NCBI GenBank assembly: GCA_019239965.1
Contig: JAFAZC010000003.1
Coordinates: forward strand, 1-52,893
Length of the DNA stretch: 52,893 nt
From: Kutzneria sp.
Lineage (GTDB): Bacteria; Actinomycetota; Actinomycetes; Mycobacteriales; Pseudonocardiaceae
Direction of reading: 5' to 3'
A program made the translations under genes and the position numbers. Shown piece by piece: positions 16,873-24,806 of the stretch. The notes below the pieces were generated by a model that saw nothing but the letters and a program-made list of their open reading frames with translations, did no database searches and was not told where the DNA came from. Numbering within the stretch: position 1 is the stretch's first letter; every line of letters starts with the position of its first letter.

Positions 16873-19014
16873 TCAGGCCGGTTCCCTGGCGGTGCGCGGA
16901 CCGCGTGGCGTCCGCCTGGGAACCGTCCGCTCGGCCAACGGACACCGCTCCCCCACCCGGCCCGCGCGCTGCAGGTCGAGAAACAGGTCAACCACGACGG
17001 GATCGAACCGTGTCGCTCGCTCCGCGCGCAACCGCTCAGCCGCGGCGAGGGCGCTCAGTGCGGGCTGGTGCGGTCGGTCGAGCAGCAGGTCCGCCCAGTA
17101 CTCGCACACCGACAGGATCCTCGCCTCCACCCGGATCCCGGCGCCGGCGAGCCGTGATGGATGCCCGCCGCCGTCGTAGTGCTCATGCTGCTGGCGGATG
17201 GCGTCGGCGACCGCCGCGAACCCGGGTACCGCCCTGGCCAACCGATAACCGAGTTCCGGGTGCGTGCGGACAAGGCGTCGCTCGTCCTCGCTCCACGGCA
17301 TCGGCTTGGTCAGCACCGACTCCGGAATGACGATCTTGCCGATGGAGTGGAGCCGCCCGGCGAGCTCCGCGGTGCGCACGGTTGCCTCGCTCAGCCCCAT
17401 CGCGGTCGCCAGGATCGCAGACCACCGTCCGACCGCACGGCTGCGGCCCGTCGCGCCAAGCAGCATGTCCACCCGGTCGGCGACAAGGCCGAGGTAGTCG
17501 ACGGTCGCGGTGCCGTCGGGGAACGCCTCGTCGGCGTCCACGGTCATGACCTGGCCGACGATGACCCGGTCTCGTCCCCGCGCCTTGGCCGCGTACAACG
17601 CACGGTCGGCGTTGGACACCAGTTCATTGGGGCTGTCACCGTGCGCGGGAAAGCACGTCGCGCCGACCGAAACGGTCACCGTGATCAGAGTGCCCTCCGA
17701 CACCTCGATCGGCCCGTCGGCCACCCGGTCGCGCAGCCGCTCGGCGATACCCGCCAGCTCGCCGACGCCGGCATCGGGCACCAGCAGCGCGAACTCCTCC
17801 CCGCCGTGGCGGGCGAGCAGGTCGACGTCCCTGCGCGTTGCGGAACCAAGCCGGGCCGCGATCTCACAGAGGGCCTGGTCCCCCGCGGGATGGCCGTAGC
17901 GGTCGTTGACCGACTTGAAGTGGTCGACGTCGATGACGAACACGCCGAGTGAGCCGCCCGTGCGGCGAGCCCGCGCCACCTCGATCGGCAGTTGGATCTC
18001 GAAGAAGCGCCGCGTGTACAGGCCAGTCAGCGAGTCGGTGATGGCCAGCCTCCGCTGGCTCGAGGCGAGGCTCGCCAGTCGGGCGATGGTCAGCCCGAAA
18101 AGCAGGACGCAGGCGATCGCGATGACCGCGGCATCCCGCAGACCGCCGGTGGAGTTCTGCACCACCAGGGTGATCGGCACGATCAGCGCGGTACCGCACA
18201 GCACCGCGATCCGACCAGGGCTGGTGTTGGTGTCCCTCGGTGGGGCGGGTCCGGCCAGCCTGGACATGGTGGGGTGCATCGCGGCCGCGCCGAGCGCCAG
18301 GCTGCTGGCCAGCCAGATGGCGTCGAGGAAGTTGTTGGACTGATAGGTGCCGGCCAGCTGCTGCAGGACGTACACGGTGTCCGCGGTGATCAGCGTGAGC
18401 ACGTGTCCGACGAGGAGGTAGAACGACAGCGGCCGGCGTCCGTCGCCGAGGATCAGTCGCAGTGCCACGACGAGCACGAGCAGGCCCGCGAGGGGATAGG
18501 CAAGCGAGGTGATCTTGGCCAGTACCGGTGTGCCAAGCCGGGCGTTGGGCGCGATCAGGTAAACCCAGGACAGCATTCCCGCCCCTACGCCGATCACACC
18601 CGAGTCGAGCAGGCGGGGTAGGTCGAGGCGGGCGCCGCGGCGGCGGATGAGCGTCATCAATCCGGCCGCGAGCAGCGGATAGTGCGCGAGATAGAACAGG
18701 TCGGCGACACCGGGGTAGTCGGCCACTCCGAACACGTAGTGCGCGAGGCTGAAGCTGATATCGGCAACGGCGTAGCTGACTTGGCTCACCCCGAGTATCG
18801 CCCAGGGCAGCGTGGGATGCGGCCGGTGCCGAAGGATCCCGTAGCCCACCATGATCGCGGCGGACACACTGACCGCGCAGTACAGCACGATCTGTGCCGC
18901 CAGACCAGCTCCCTTGGCCGGGAGGAGGTAGTACACGATCGTCACCAGGGCTCCGGCGGCCAGGTACCCGATCCACATCCGGCTCAGCCCGGCACGCGGA
19001 TCTCTCGCGTTCAT
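16873..19014 (-). CDS. Membrane diguanylate cyclase (GGDEF) with degenerate C-terminal HD-GYP domain
   Basis: A 713-residue protein. Residues 10-310 hold about nine hydrophobic segments, a MASE-like sensory membrane region. The GGDEF domain follows (ITDSLTGLYTRRFFEIQLP, DVDHFKSVNDRYGHPAGDQAL); the active-site motif is HGGEEF near residues 401-406, with an RDVD inhibitory site in the canonical RxxD position before it. It should therefore make c-di-GMP and be product-inhibited. Residues 520-680 resemble an HD-GYP phosphodiesterase, but the metal-binding HD pair is His556-Ser557 (LHSIGKIVIP) and GYP reads GHP (HYDGGGHPSRLAG). That domain is probably inactive or purely sensory. The tail is Arg-rich. 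The gene stands alone, converging on the glycosyltransferase relic. Confidence 0.88.
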   Translation of the reverse strand: MNARDPRAGLSRMWIGYLAAGALVTIVYYLLPAKGAGLAAQIVLYCAVSVSAAIMVGYGILRHRPHPTLPWAILGVSQVSYAVADISFSLAHYVFGVADYPGVADLFYLAHYPLLAAGLMTLIRRRGARLDLPRLLDSGVIGVGAGMLSWVYLIAPNARLGTPVLAKITSLAYPLAGLLVLVVALRLILGDGRRPLSFYLLVGHVLTLITADTVYVLQQLAGTYQSNNFLDAIWLASSLALGAAAMHPTMSRLAGPAPPRDTNTSPGRIAVLCGTALIVPITLVVQNSTGGLRDAAVIAIACVLLFGLTIARLASLASSQRRLAITDSLTGLYTRRFFEIQLPIEVARARRTGGSLGVFVIDVDHFKSVNDRYGHPAGDQALCEIAARLGSATRRDVDLLARHGGEEFALLVPDAGVGELAGIAERLRDRVADGPIEVSEGTLITVTVSVGATCFPAHGDSPNELVSNADRALYAAKARGRDRVIVGQVMTVDADEAFPDGTATVDYLGLVADRVDMLLGATGRSRAVGRWSAILATAMGLSEATVRTAELAGRLHSIGKIVIPESVLTKPMPWSEDERRLVRTHPELGYRLARAVPGFAAVADAIRQQHEHYDGGGHPSRLAGAGIRVEARILSVCEYWADLLLDRPHQPALSALAAAERLRAERATRFDPVVVDLFLDLQRAGRVGERCPLAERTVPRRTPRGPRTAREPA

Positions 19015-19158
19015 GCGCCCCCTTCAGCCGACATCGGGTCGTGTTCCGGTGTCCCGGCGTACCCCTCTCGGCGCGGTCGACCTGGCTTCGGGGGAATCAT
19101 ACTGAGACATCCGGCCCCGTGGCTGTGGCGCCACCCGGCCGTTCGCCGGGTGCGGCTC

Positions 19159-19989
19159 CTACCGCGCGGGCTTGGGCAGCTGGCACCCGGCGAGGGTCAG
19201 GTCGACCCTGCTGCCCGTCATGCACGCGGCCAACAGATAGGTCTGCTGGCCGTAGTTGATGCCCTGCCGGACAGTCACCGTGCCGTTCTGGTCGATCTCG
19301 CAGGGATTGTTCTCCGTGCAGCGCTCGCCGGCCTCGTTGCCGGTGTTGTTGACACCGATCACCTTCCCGGTCGCCGCGTCCACGATCGGTGACCCCGAGG
19401 TGCCGCCGATGGTGTCGCAGGAGGGCGTGTAGCGGATGGAGTCCTTGGAGATCCAGTCCGCCTCCTTGAGCCGATAGACGAACCCGTCGATGTCGCAGCT
19501 GTAGATCTTCTTCCAGTATCCCGAGACCACTTTGATGGCCGTGCCCTGCGCGGGGTGCACCGCGGCGATCTCCAGCGCGCCGATGCCGTACTGCTGCTGG
19601 ATCTGGCCATAGGTCGTCGACAGCTGGTACAGCGAGACGTCGGTGTCGGTCATCGTCGCGTAGGCCAACTTGGTCGCCCGCAGGGTGGCCAGACGCTGCT
19701 GGCCGTCGGCCGAGAGCAGACCGAAGGTACGGGTCGAGGGGCGGTCCACGAGCACCTGCCCCGGCGCCGGGAATCCGCCCTCGTAGCAGTGCCCGTTGGA
19801 CAGCACGAGCGCCGGGTCGCCGGCGGAGGCGGAGGCCACCTTCACCAGGGCGCCGGAGCAGTCGCTCAACGCAACGGTTCCGGAGAAGTCCACCGCGGAG
19901 GGGGTGACTGCCGCCGCGGCCGCCGGCGCCACGACCAGCGTCGCGCCGAGAACCGCGCTGAGCAGCACGCCGAGGGCACGCAGAGACAT
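19159..19989 (-). CDS. Secreted trypsin-like serine protease
   Basis: A 276-residue protein from the ATG at 19989, preceded by AAAGGA at 11 bases. It starts with a signal peptide (MSLRALGVLLSAVLGATLVV, cleavage near AAAAAV). The chymotrypsin-fold triad is visible: His67 in LVLSNGHCYEGG, Asp117 in MTDTDVSLYQL, and Ser198 in IGGTSGSPIVDAATG. Cysteines at about 44/68, 165/191 and near the C-terminus suggest disulphides, as fits an exported enzyme. No pro-region or PDZ domain is evident. The natural substrate is unknown. It is divergent from the isonitrile operon across a 250-base gap holding a long dyad. Confidence 0.85.
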   Translation of the reverse strand: MSLRALGVLLSAVLGATLVVAPAAAAAVTPSAVDFSGTVALSDCSGALVKVASASAGDPALVLSNGHCYEGGFPAPGQVLVDRPSTRTFGLLSADGQQRLATLRATKLAYATMTDTDVSLYQLSTTYGQIQQQYGIGALEIAAVHPAQGTAIKVVSGYWKKIYSCDIDGFVYRLKEADWISKDSIRYTPSCDTIGGTSGSPIVDAATGKVIGVNNTGNEAGERCTENNPCEIDQNGTVTVRQGINYGQQTYLLAACMTGSRVDLTLAGCQLPKPAR

Positions 19990-20027
19990 GGGACGAGGGT
20001 CCTTTCGTCGGGGTGGCGGAGACCACA

Positions 20028-20094
20028 CTCCGTCCGGAAAGCAGCGGCCCCAGTGCACTCGGGTTCCAGTCCGAGCGCCATCCGCCGGACGGAG
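20028..20094. repeat. Nested inverted repeat in the divergent gap upstream of protease and isonitrile operon
   Basis: CTCCGTCCGG (20028-20037) and CCGGACGGAG (20085-20094) are exact 10-bp complements 47 bases apart. Between them sits a smaller CTCGG/CCGAG stem (20058-20073). As RNA in the protease direction it would form a two-tier hairpin in the 5' leader, 40-105 bases before the ATG. It could also be a DNA operator. It matches no riboswitch family I know. Confidence 0.35.
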
Positions 20095-20239
20095 GTCACG
20101 CGTCGAACGCACACGGCGACTATCAGACGAGGTCATCTGAGCAGCGTTATGGCTGCGCAAATAACCCCCTTTTGGGTGTCATGCTATAGGGTCTCTGCTG
20201 CTAACGTCGGTACTATCTGTAATTCCTGGGGGGCTGGTC
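20095..20239 (+). promoter_or_regulatory. Promoter region of the isonitrile operon
   Basis: This 145-base stretch precedes the exporter GTG. It contains an AT-richer section (20150-20225) with the hairpin ACACCC/GGGTGT-like element near 20164-20178 and a possible -10 TATAGG at 20185-20190. GGGGGG at 20228-20233 serves as ribosome site for the exporter. No GGAAC-type ECF -35 element, as seen before the importer, was found here. Confidence 0.35.
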
Positions 20240-21622
20240 GTGTCCGAACAGGTTCAGCAGCCTGAGCGCTGGAGCCTGGTGGCAGTCGCTGGCGTCCTGT
20301 CCTTCGTGGCCATGCTGGACATGAACATCGTCACCGTGGCGGTGCCACACATCAGCCGCGCTCTCGATGTCACACCCGAGGTCGGCCAGTGGGCATTGCT
20401 CGGCTACCAGGTGCCGGTGGTCGCCTTGCTGCTTCCCGTCGGACAGTGGCTGAAGTCCTCCGGCATGCGCCCCGCGCTGCTCGTCTCGGTCGTCGCGTTC
20501 GGCACGTGCAGCGTGGCCGCCGCGCTGTCGCCGACGATGAGTTGGCTGATCATCGCCCGCGTGCTGCAAGGCGGTTTCGGCGCCGTGTTGTTCGTGCTGA
20601 TGCCGACCCTGGCCGCCCGTGCCGTGCGGCCCGAACGTCGTGGCCGGGCCATGAGTGTTCCCGCCACCCTCGGGCCTCTTGGCGCTGTGACCGGTCCCGC
20701 ACTGGGCGGGGTCTTGCTCGACCATCTCGGCTGGCAAGCGATCTTTCTGGTCAAGGTCCCCCTGTGCGCGGCGGCCGCGGTGATCGCGTGGCGCGTCATG
20801 CCGCGGGACGGTAGGCCGGCCCGCCCTGACCGCCATACCGTGATCAACGCGGTACTCGTCGCCACCGCCGTGGCCTCGCTCCTGCTGGCACTCACGCTGG
20901 CGCCGGCGGCCCCCGCCTGGCTGAGCTTGGGTTTGGTGGCCGTACTGGCGGCGACATACTGGCTGCGCCACCCCACCGCCCAACCCGTGCTCGCTGTGCT
21001 GCGGACAGCGCGCACCACCGCTGTCAACCTCGCGGTGCTGCTGGTGGCCTGCGCGTTCATGATCATGCACTACCTGGTTTCGCTGCACCTACAGCGTGAC
21101 GACGGCGTCAGCGCGTCCACCACCGGTCTGACCATGTTGGCTTTTCCCTTGGCCATGGGGCTGGCTGGCCCGGTGGGCGGTCGGCTCGCCGACCTGTGGG
21201 GCAGCCGCCGGATCGCCACGATCGGCGCGGCGTTCACCACAGCCGGCCTGCTCCTGCTCGTACCAATCAGCGGTTCCTGGTCTCCTGTGGACGTGGTTTG
21301 GCGGCTGGCACTGGCTGGGCTCGGCATGGGGCTGTACGGCGGCCCGACCCAGGCCTTGGTGATGACCGCGGCGCCCGCCGACCGGATGGCCCTCGCCGGC
21401 GCCGCCGTCCAGCTCTCCCGCAGTCTCGGTTTCACCCTCGGTCCGGCTCTCGGCACCGCGGTGTGGGGGCTGGCCGGTGGCGGTGATGCGGGGACGAAGG
21501 CGGGAATCGGGCTAGCGGTCATCGCCGGCGCGGGTGCCGTGCTGCTGCTTGCCAAACCATGGCTGGCCCGCTCCGTCGTCCGGCCTGTCTTGCCCTCCGA
21601 CTCAGCAATAAGGAGAACCTGA
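20240..21622 (+). CDS. MFS exporter, DHA2 (EmrB/QacA-like) family
   Basis: A 460-residue polytopic protein from a GTG with a G-rich ribosome site 6 bases upstream. The first helix contains MLDMNIVTVAVPHISRALD, the DHA2 motif around the essential Asp and Asn of helix 1. Motif C-like LGPLGAVTGPALGGVLLDHLGW lies near residue 150, followed by regularly spaced hydrophobic helices (12-14). DHA2 transporters export drugs and secondary metabolites by proton antiport. It is the first gene of a tight operon: the asparagine synthetase ATG follows its stop by 3 bases. Its likely job is export of the isonitrile product and self-protection, inferred from position. Confidence 0.88.
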   Translation: MSEQVQQPERWSLVAVAGVLSFVAMLDMNIVTVAVPHISRALDVTPEVGQWALLGYQVPVVALLLPVGQWLKSSGMRPALLVSVVAFGTCSVAAALSPTMSWLIIARVLQGGFGAVLFVLMPTLAARAVRPERRGRAMSVPATLGPLGAVTGPALGGVLLDHLGWQAIFLVKVPLCAAAAVIAWRVMPRDGRPARPDRHTVINAVLVATAVASLLLALTLAPAAPAWLSLGLVAVLAATYWLRHPTAQPVLAVLRTARTTAVNLAVLLVACAFMIMHYLVSLHLQRDDGVSASTTGLTMLAFPLAMGLAGPVGGRLADLWGSRRIATIGAAFTTAGLLLLVPISGSWSPVDVVWRLALAGLGMGLYGGPTQALVMTAAPADRMALAGAAVQLSRSLGFTLGPALGTAVWGLAGGGDAGTKAGIGLAVIAGAGAVLLLAKPWLARSVVRPVLPSDSAIRRT

Positions 21623-21625
21623 GGC

Positions 21626-23464
21626 ATGTGCGGTATCACCGGTTGGGTGTCCTTTGAACAGGACCTGTCCACCCGCGCTGCCATCGTCGAGTCGATGACG
21701 GCAACCCTGGTCAACCGCGGTCCCGATGCCGCGGGCACCTGGCTGGGCGAACACGCGGCCTTCGGTCACCGGCGCCTGAGTGTCATCGATCTCGAGGGCG
21801 GCGTTCAGCCCATGATCGATCGCGTTGACGGCTACGACACCGTGCTCAGCTACAGCGGCGAGACCTACAACCACCACGAACTGCGGGAACGTCTGCGGCG
21901 ACTCGGCCACAAGTTCCGCACCCGCAGCGACACCGAGGTGGTGTTGCGGGCCTACCAGGAGTGGGGCGCGGATCTTGTCGACCAGTTGGAAGGCATGTAC
22001 GCCTTCGCGATCTGGGACGAACGCCGACAACGACTGCTGCTGGTTCGGGACCGGCTCGGAATCAAGCCGCTGGTCTTCGCCGAGATCAGTGGCGGCATCG
22101 TCTTCGGCTCGGAACCCAAGGCGTTGTTCGCCCATCCGGATCTCACTCCGCGGGTGGACGCGGACGGACTCCGGGAGGCCTACAGCCTCCTGTTCAACAC
22201 GGGCCCGACCGTCTGGTCGGGTGTCCGGGAAGTACAGCCGGGTGCCGCGATCACCTTCGACCGGGGTGGGCTGTCCGAACGGGTGTACTGGCGGCTGGTC
22301 GCCAAGCCGCACACTGACGACCTCGACACCGCCGTCGAGCGGATGCGGCTGCTGGTCGGTCAGGCGGCGTCCTCACAGCTGGAGGCCGACGTTCCACTGT
22401 GCAGCCTGCTGTCCGGCGGCCTGGACTCGACGGTGCTCACCGGTCTGCTCGCCGGTGAGCTGCGGCGGAGGGATGGCGACACGGCCAGGCTGCGCTCCTA
22501 CGCCGTCGACTACAGCGACCAGGCGGAAAAGTTCACCAGCGACGTGCTGCGTACCGGGCACGACACGCCGTACGCCGCCGAAGCCGGCCGATTCATCGGT
22601 ACCGATCACAGCACGGTGGTTCTCGATCCGCACGCACTGCTCGACCTCGACCACCGACGCGCCGTCGTGACCTGCCGCGACTCGCCGATCGGCGTCGGCG
22701 ACATGGACACGTCACTGTACTTGCTGTTCGGGGAGATCCGCAGCCACTCGACGGTGGCGCTGTCCGGTGAGGCCGCCGACGAGGTGTTCGGCGGCTATCC
22801 CTGGTTCCACAACCCGAAGGCACTCGCCGCCACCACGTTTCCCTGGCTGCTGGTCACTGGAGATGAAGCGGCGATGCCACTGAACCCCAATCTCGCCGCC
22901 ACTTTGCGCATCACCGAATTCCGTAACGACACCTACCGCGACGCGCTCGCCGCCGTTCCCCACCTCGACGGAGAGGACGAGACCGAGCACCGTCAGCGGG
23001 AGATGCAGCACCTGTCGCTAACCAGATGGCTGCGACAGCTGTTGCACCGCAAGGACAGACTCAGCATGGCACAAGGTCTGGAGGTTCGCGTCCCCTATTG
23101 CGACCACCGCCTTGTCGAGTATGCCTTCGATACACCGTGGTCGCTGCACAGCCACGACGGACGGGAAAAAAGTCTGCTGCGTTCGGTCGGCCATGGGGTC
23201 GCACCCGACTCGGTGCTGTACCGGGCGAAGAACCACTATCCGGCCACTCACCACCCCGACTACAACAGGGGACTGCAGAAGCTGGCCCACGAGGCTCTCG
23301 GCGCCCACGGCGGCACGGTACGCGAACTCGCTGACGAGACCCAGATTAAGCCCTACCTGGACCTTGAACCCGACCGGTTGGAGTGGGGGCACCGACTTCG
23401 CCTTGAACGGGTGGTCGATCTCGCGTTGTGGTTGGACCACTATCGCCCCGAGCTGGTCCTGTAG
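21626..23464 (+). CDS. asnB: Asparagine synthetase (glutamine-hydrolysing) family protein
   Basis: A 612-residue class-II glutamine amidotransferase with a ribosome site (AAGGAG) inside the end of the exporter gene. Cys2 (MCGITGWV) is the expected N-terminal nucleophile after Met removal; NRGPDAAGTW and SGETYNHHELR complete the glutaminase pocket in the form common to actinobacterial AsnB proteins. The synthetase half has the ATP pyrophosphatase loop SGGLDS (residues 263-268) and ALSGEAADEVFGGY. Canonical activity converts aspartate, ATP and glutamine to asparagine. Homologues in biosynthetic clusters can amidate other carboxylates. Placement between an exporter and a P450 in one operon suggests amidation of the pathway product, though a housekeeping paralogue is possible. 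Confidence 0.88.
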   Translation: MCGITGWVSFEQDLSTRAAIVESMTATLVNRGPDAAGTWLGEHAAFGHRRLSVIDLEGGVQPMIDRVDGYDTVLSYSGETYNHHELRERLRRLGHKFRTRSDTEVVLRAYQEWGADLVDQLEGMYAFAIWDERRQRLLLVRDRLGIKPLVFAEISGGIVFGSEPKALFAHPDLTPRVDADGLREAYSLLFNTGPTVWSGVREVQPGAAITFDRGGLSERVYWRLVAKPHTDDLDTAVERMRLLVGQAASSQLEADVPLCSLLSGGLDSTVLTGLLAGELRRRDGDTARLRSYAVDYSDQAEKFTSDVLRTGHDTPYAAEAGRFIGTDHSTVVLDPHALLDLDHRRAVVTCRDSPIGVGDMDTSLYLLFGEIRSHSTVALSGEAADEVFGGYPWFHNPKALAATTFPWLLVTGDEAAMPLNPNLAATLRITEFRNDTYRDALAAVPHLDGEDETEHRQREMQHLSLTRWLRQLLHRKDRLSMAQGLEVRVPYCDHRLVEYAFDTPWSLHSHDGREKSLLRSVGHGVAPDSVLYRAKNHYPATHHPDYNRGLQKLAHEALGAHGGTVRELADETQIKPYLDLEPDRLEWGHRLRLERVVDLALWLDHYRPELVL

Positions 23465-23510
23465 GCCCAAGCGTCTATCAGGTCATTCGCTCGGCAGGAA
23501 GGAAATTCGC

Positions 23511-24731
23511 ATGACCGAACCGATCCCACTGATCGGTCGCGACTACAAACGCGACCCCTATCCGCTCTACCGGCGGATGCGCGACGCAGGACCGGTGCAC
23601 CGGGTTCGCTTCCCCAGCGGTGTCAACGCATGGCTGGTGACCGGATACCAGGCCGCACACGAGGCGCTCAACGACGACCGGCTCGGGAAGAACCACTCGC
23701 GGGGCAACGCCGCATGGCATTCTCGTGCCGCGATCATGCCCGAACCCCAGCACTCCCAGCTCCAGGTCCACCTGCTGCACCAGGATCCGCCCAAACACAC
23801 CACGATGCGCCGGCTCGTGCTCGACGCCTTCGCGCCTCGCAGAGTGCAGGCGATGCGTCCCCGTTTCCAACAGCTCGCCGACGCACTGGTCGACGCCATG
23901 CCGGCCACCGGCGGCGCCGACGTCGTGGCCTGCTTCGCCGCACGGTTCCCCTTCCAGGTGCTCGCCGAGGTGATCGGCCTCCCACCAGAGCTGGCGGGCC
24001 GGTTTCGGCGGGAGTGGGGCAAGGTCGTGCAGCCGGTCGGTCCCACCGATCCCGGGAGAGCGGCGTACGAGAGACTGCTAAGCGGTCTGCAGACCTACAT
24101 CGCCGAGGTCGTCGACCACAGTCGGACGAGTCAGGACGACAGCCTGCTCACCCGTCTCGTGCGTGCCAAAGACGCTGGTGAACTGAGCAGGGAAGAACTG
24201 GATTCCATGATCTTCCAACTGCTCGTCGCCGGCCAGGAACCGGTCACCAACCAGATCAGCACCGCGCTGATGACCCTGTTACGCCACCCCGACCAGTTGA
24301 CGTTGCTGCGAGACGAACCCGAACGGATCGACAAGGCGGTGGACGAGCTCCTTCGCTACGACAGCGCCTTCGAATTGACCACATGGCGGTTCTTCGCCGA
24401 GGATTCCGACCTGCACGGCACCCGAATTCCCGCGGGCGACTCGGTCATCGTGTCGCTGTGCGCCGCCAACCGGGATCCGCGACACTTCACCGACGCCGAC
24501 ACACTCGACTTCGACCGAACCCCGAACGCGCACCTCGCGTTCGGACACGGCATCCACTTCTGTCCCGGCGCCACCCTGGCCCGGGTGGAGCTGCAGATCG
24601 CCATCGACACCCTGCTCAGGCGATTGCCCGGCATCGCCTTCGCCGTTCCCGACGAGGACATCGAGTGGGTTCCCGCCGTACTGTCCCGCGGGGTCAACAG
24701 TCTTCCGGTGGTGTTCAACCGACGAACCTGA
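23511..24731 (+). CDS. Cytochrome P450 with atypical I-helix
   Basis: The ATG at 23511, 7 bases after a GGAAGGAAA ribosome site, gives 406 residues, the typical soluble bacterial P450 length. The open frame reaching back to 23112 lies within asnB and is not used. The heme loop is FGHGIHFCPGATLAR with Cys351 as ligand; the ExxR pair is in DELLRYDS and the PERF-like region around DFDRTPNAHLAFG. The I-helix reads LLVAGQEPVTNQI (residues 238-250): Pro244 replaces the threonine that usually helps protonate the iron-bound oxygen. Such losses occur in P450s doing coupling or substrate-assisted chemistry. It probably tailors the isonitrile made by the next gene (oxidation, decarboxylation or coupling), which is inference from the operon. 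Confidence 0.92.
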   Translation: MTEPIPLIGRDYKRDPYPLYRRMRDAGPVHRVRFPSGVNAWLVTGYQAAHEALNDDRLGKNHSRGNAAWHSRAAIMPEPQHSQLQVHLLHQDPPKHTTMRRLVLDAFAPRRVQAMRPRFQQLADALVDAMPATGGADVVACFAARFPFQVLAEVIGLPPELAGRFRREWGKVVQPVGPTDPGRAAYERLLSGLQTYIAEVVDHSRTSQDDSLLTRLVRAKDAGELSREELDSMIFQLLVAGQEPVTNQISTALMTLLRHPDQLTLLRDEPERIDKAVDELLRYDSAFELTTWRFFAEDSDLHGTRIPAGDSVIVSLCAANRDPRHFTDADTLDFDRTPNAHLAFGHGIHFCPGATLARVELQIAIDTLLRRLPGIAFAVPDEDIEWVPAVLSRGVNSLPVVFNRRT

Positions 24732-24806
24732 TCTGAGCACCGCCGTCACGTCGCTCATGCCGAGCACCCGCTCGAGCATCCTGTCACCATGCCCACTGGA
24801 GGAAGC

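Noticed and set aside
16401..16945. 5' extension of the PEP-binding open frame
   Set aside because: The first 180 codons are antisense to the glycosyltransferase relic, have no family similarity and no ribosome site.
21845..21880. SGETYN instead of NGEIYN in AsnB as a damaged glutaminase site
   Set aside because: The SGExYN form is usual in the actinobacterial AsnB group, so it is not evidence of inactivity.
23112..23510. N-terminal extension of the P450 frame
   Set aside because: This part lies within asnB in another frame; the ATG at 23511 has a proper ribosome site and normal P450 length.
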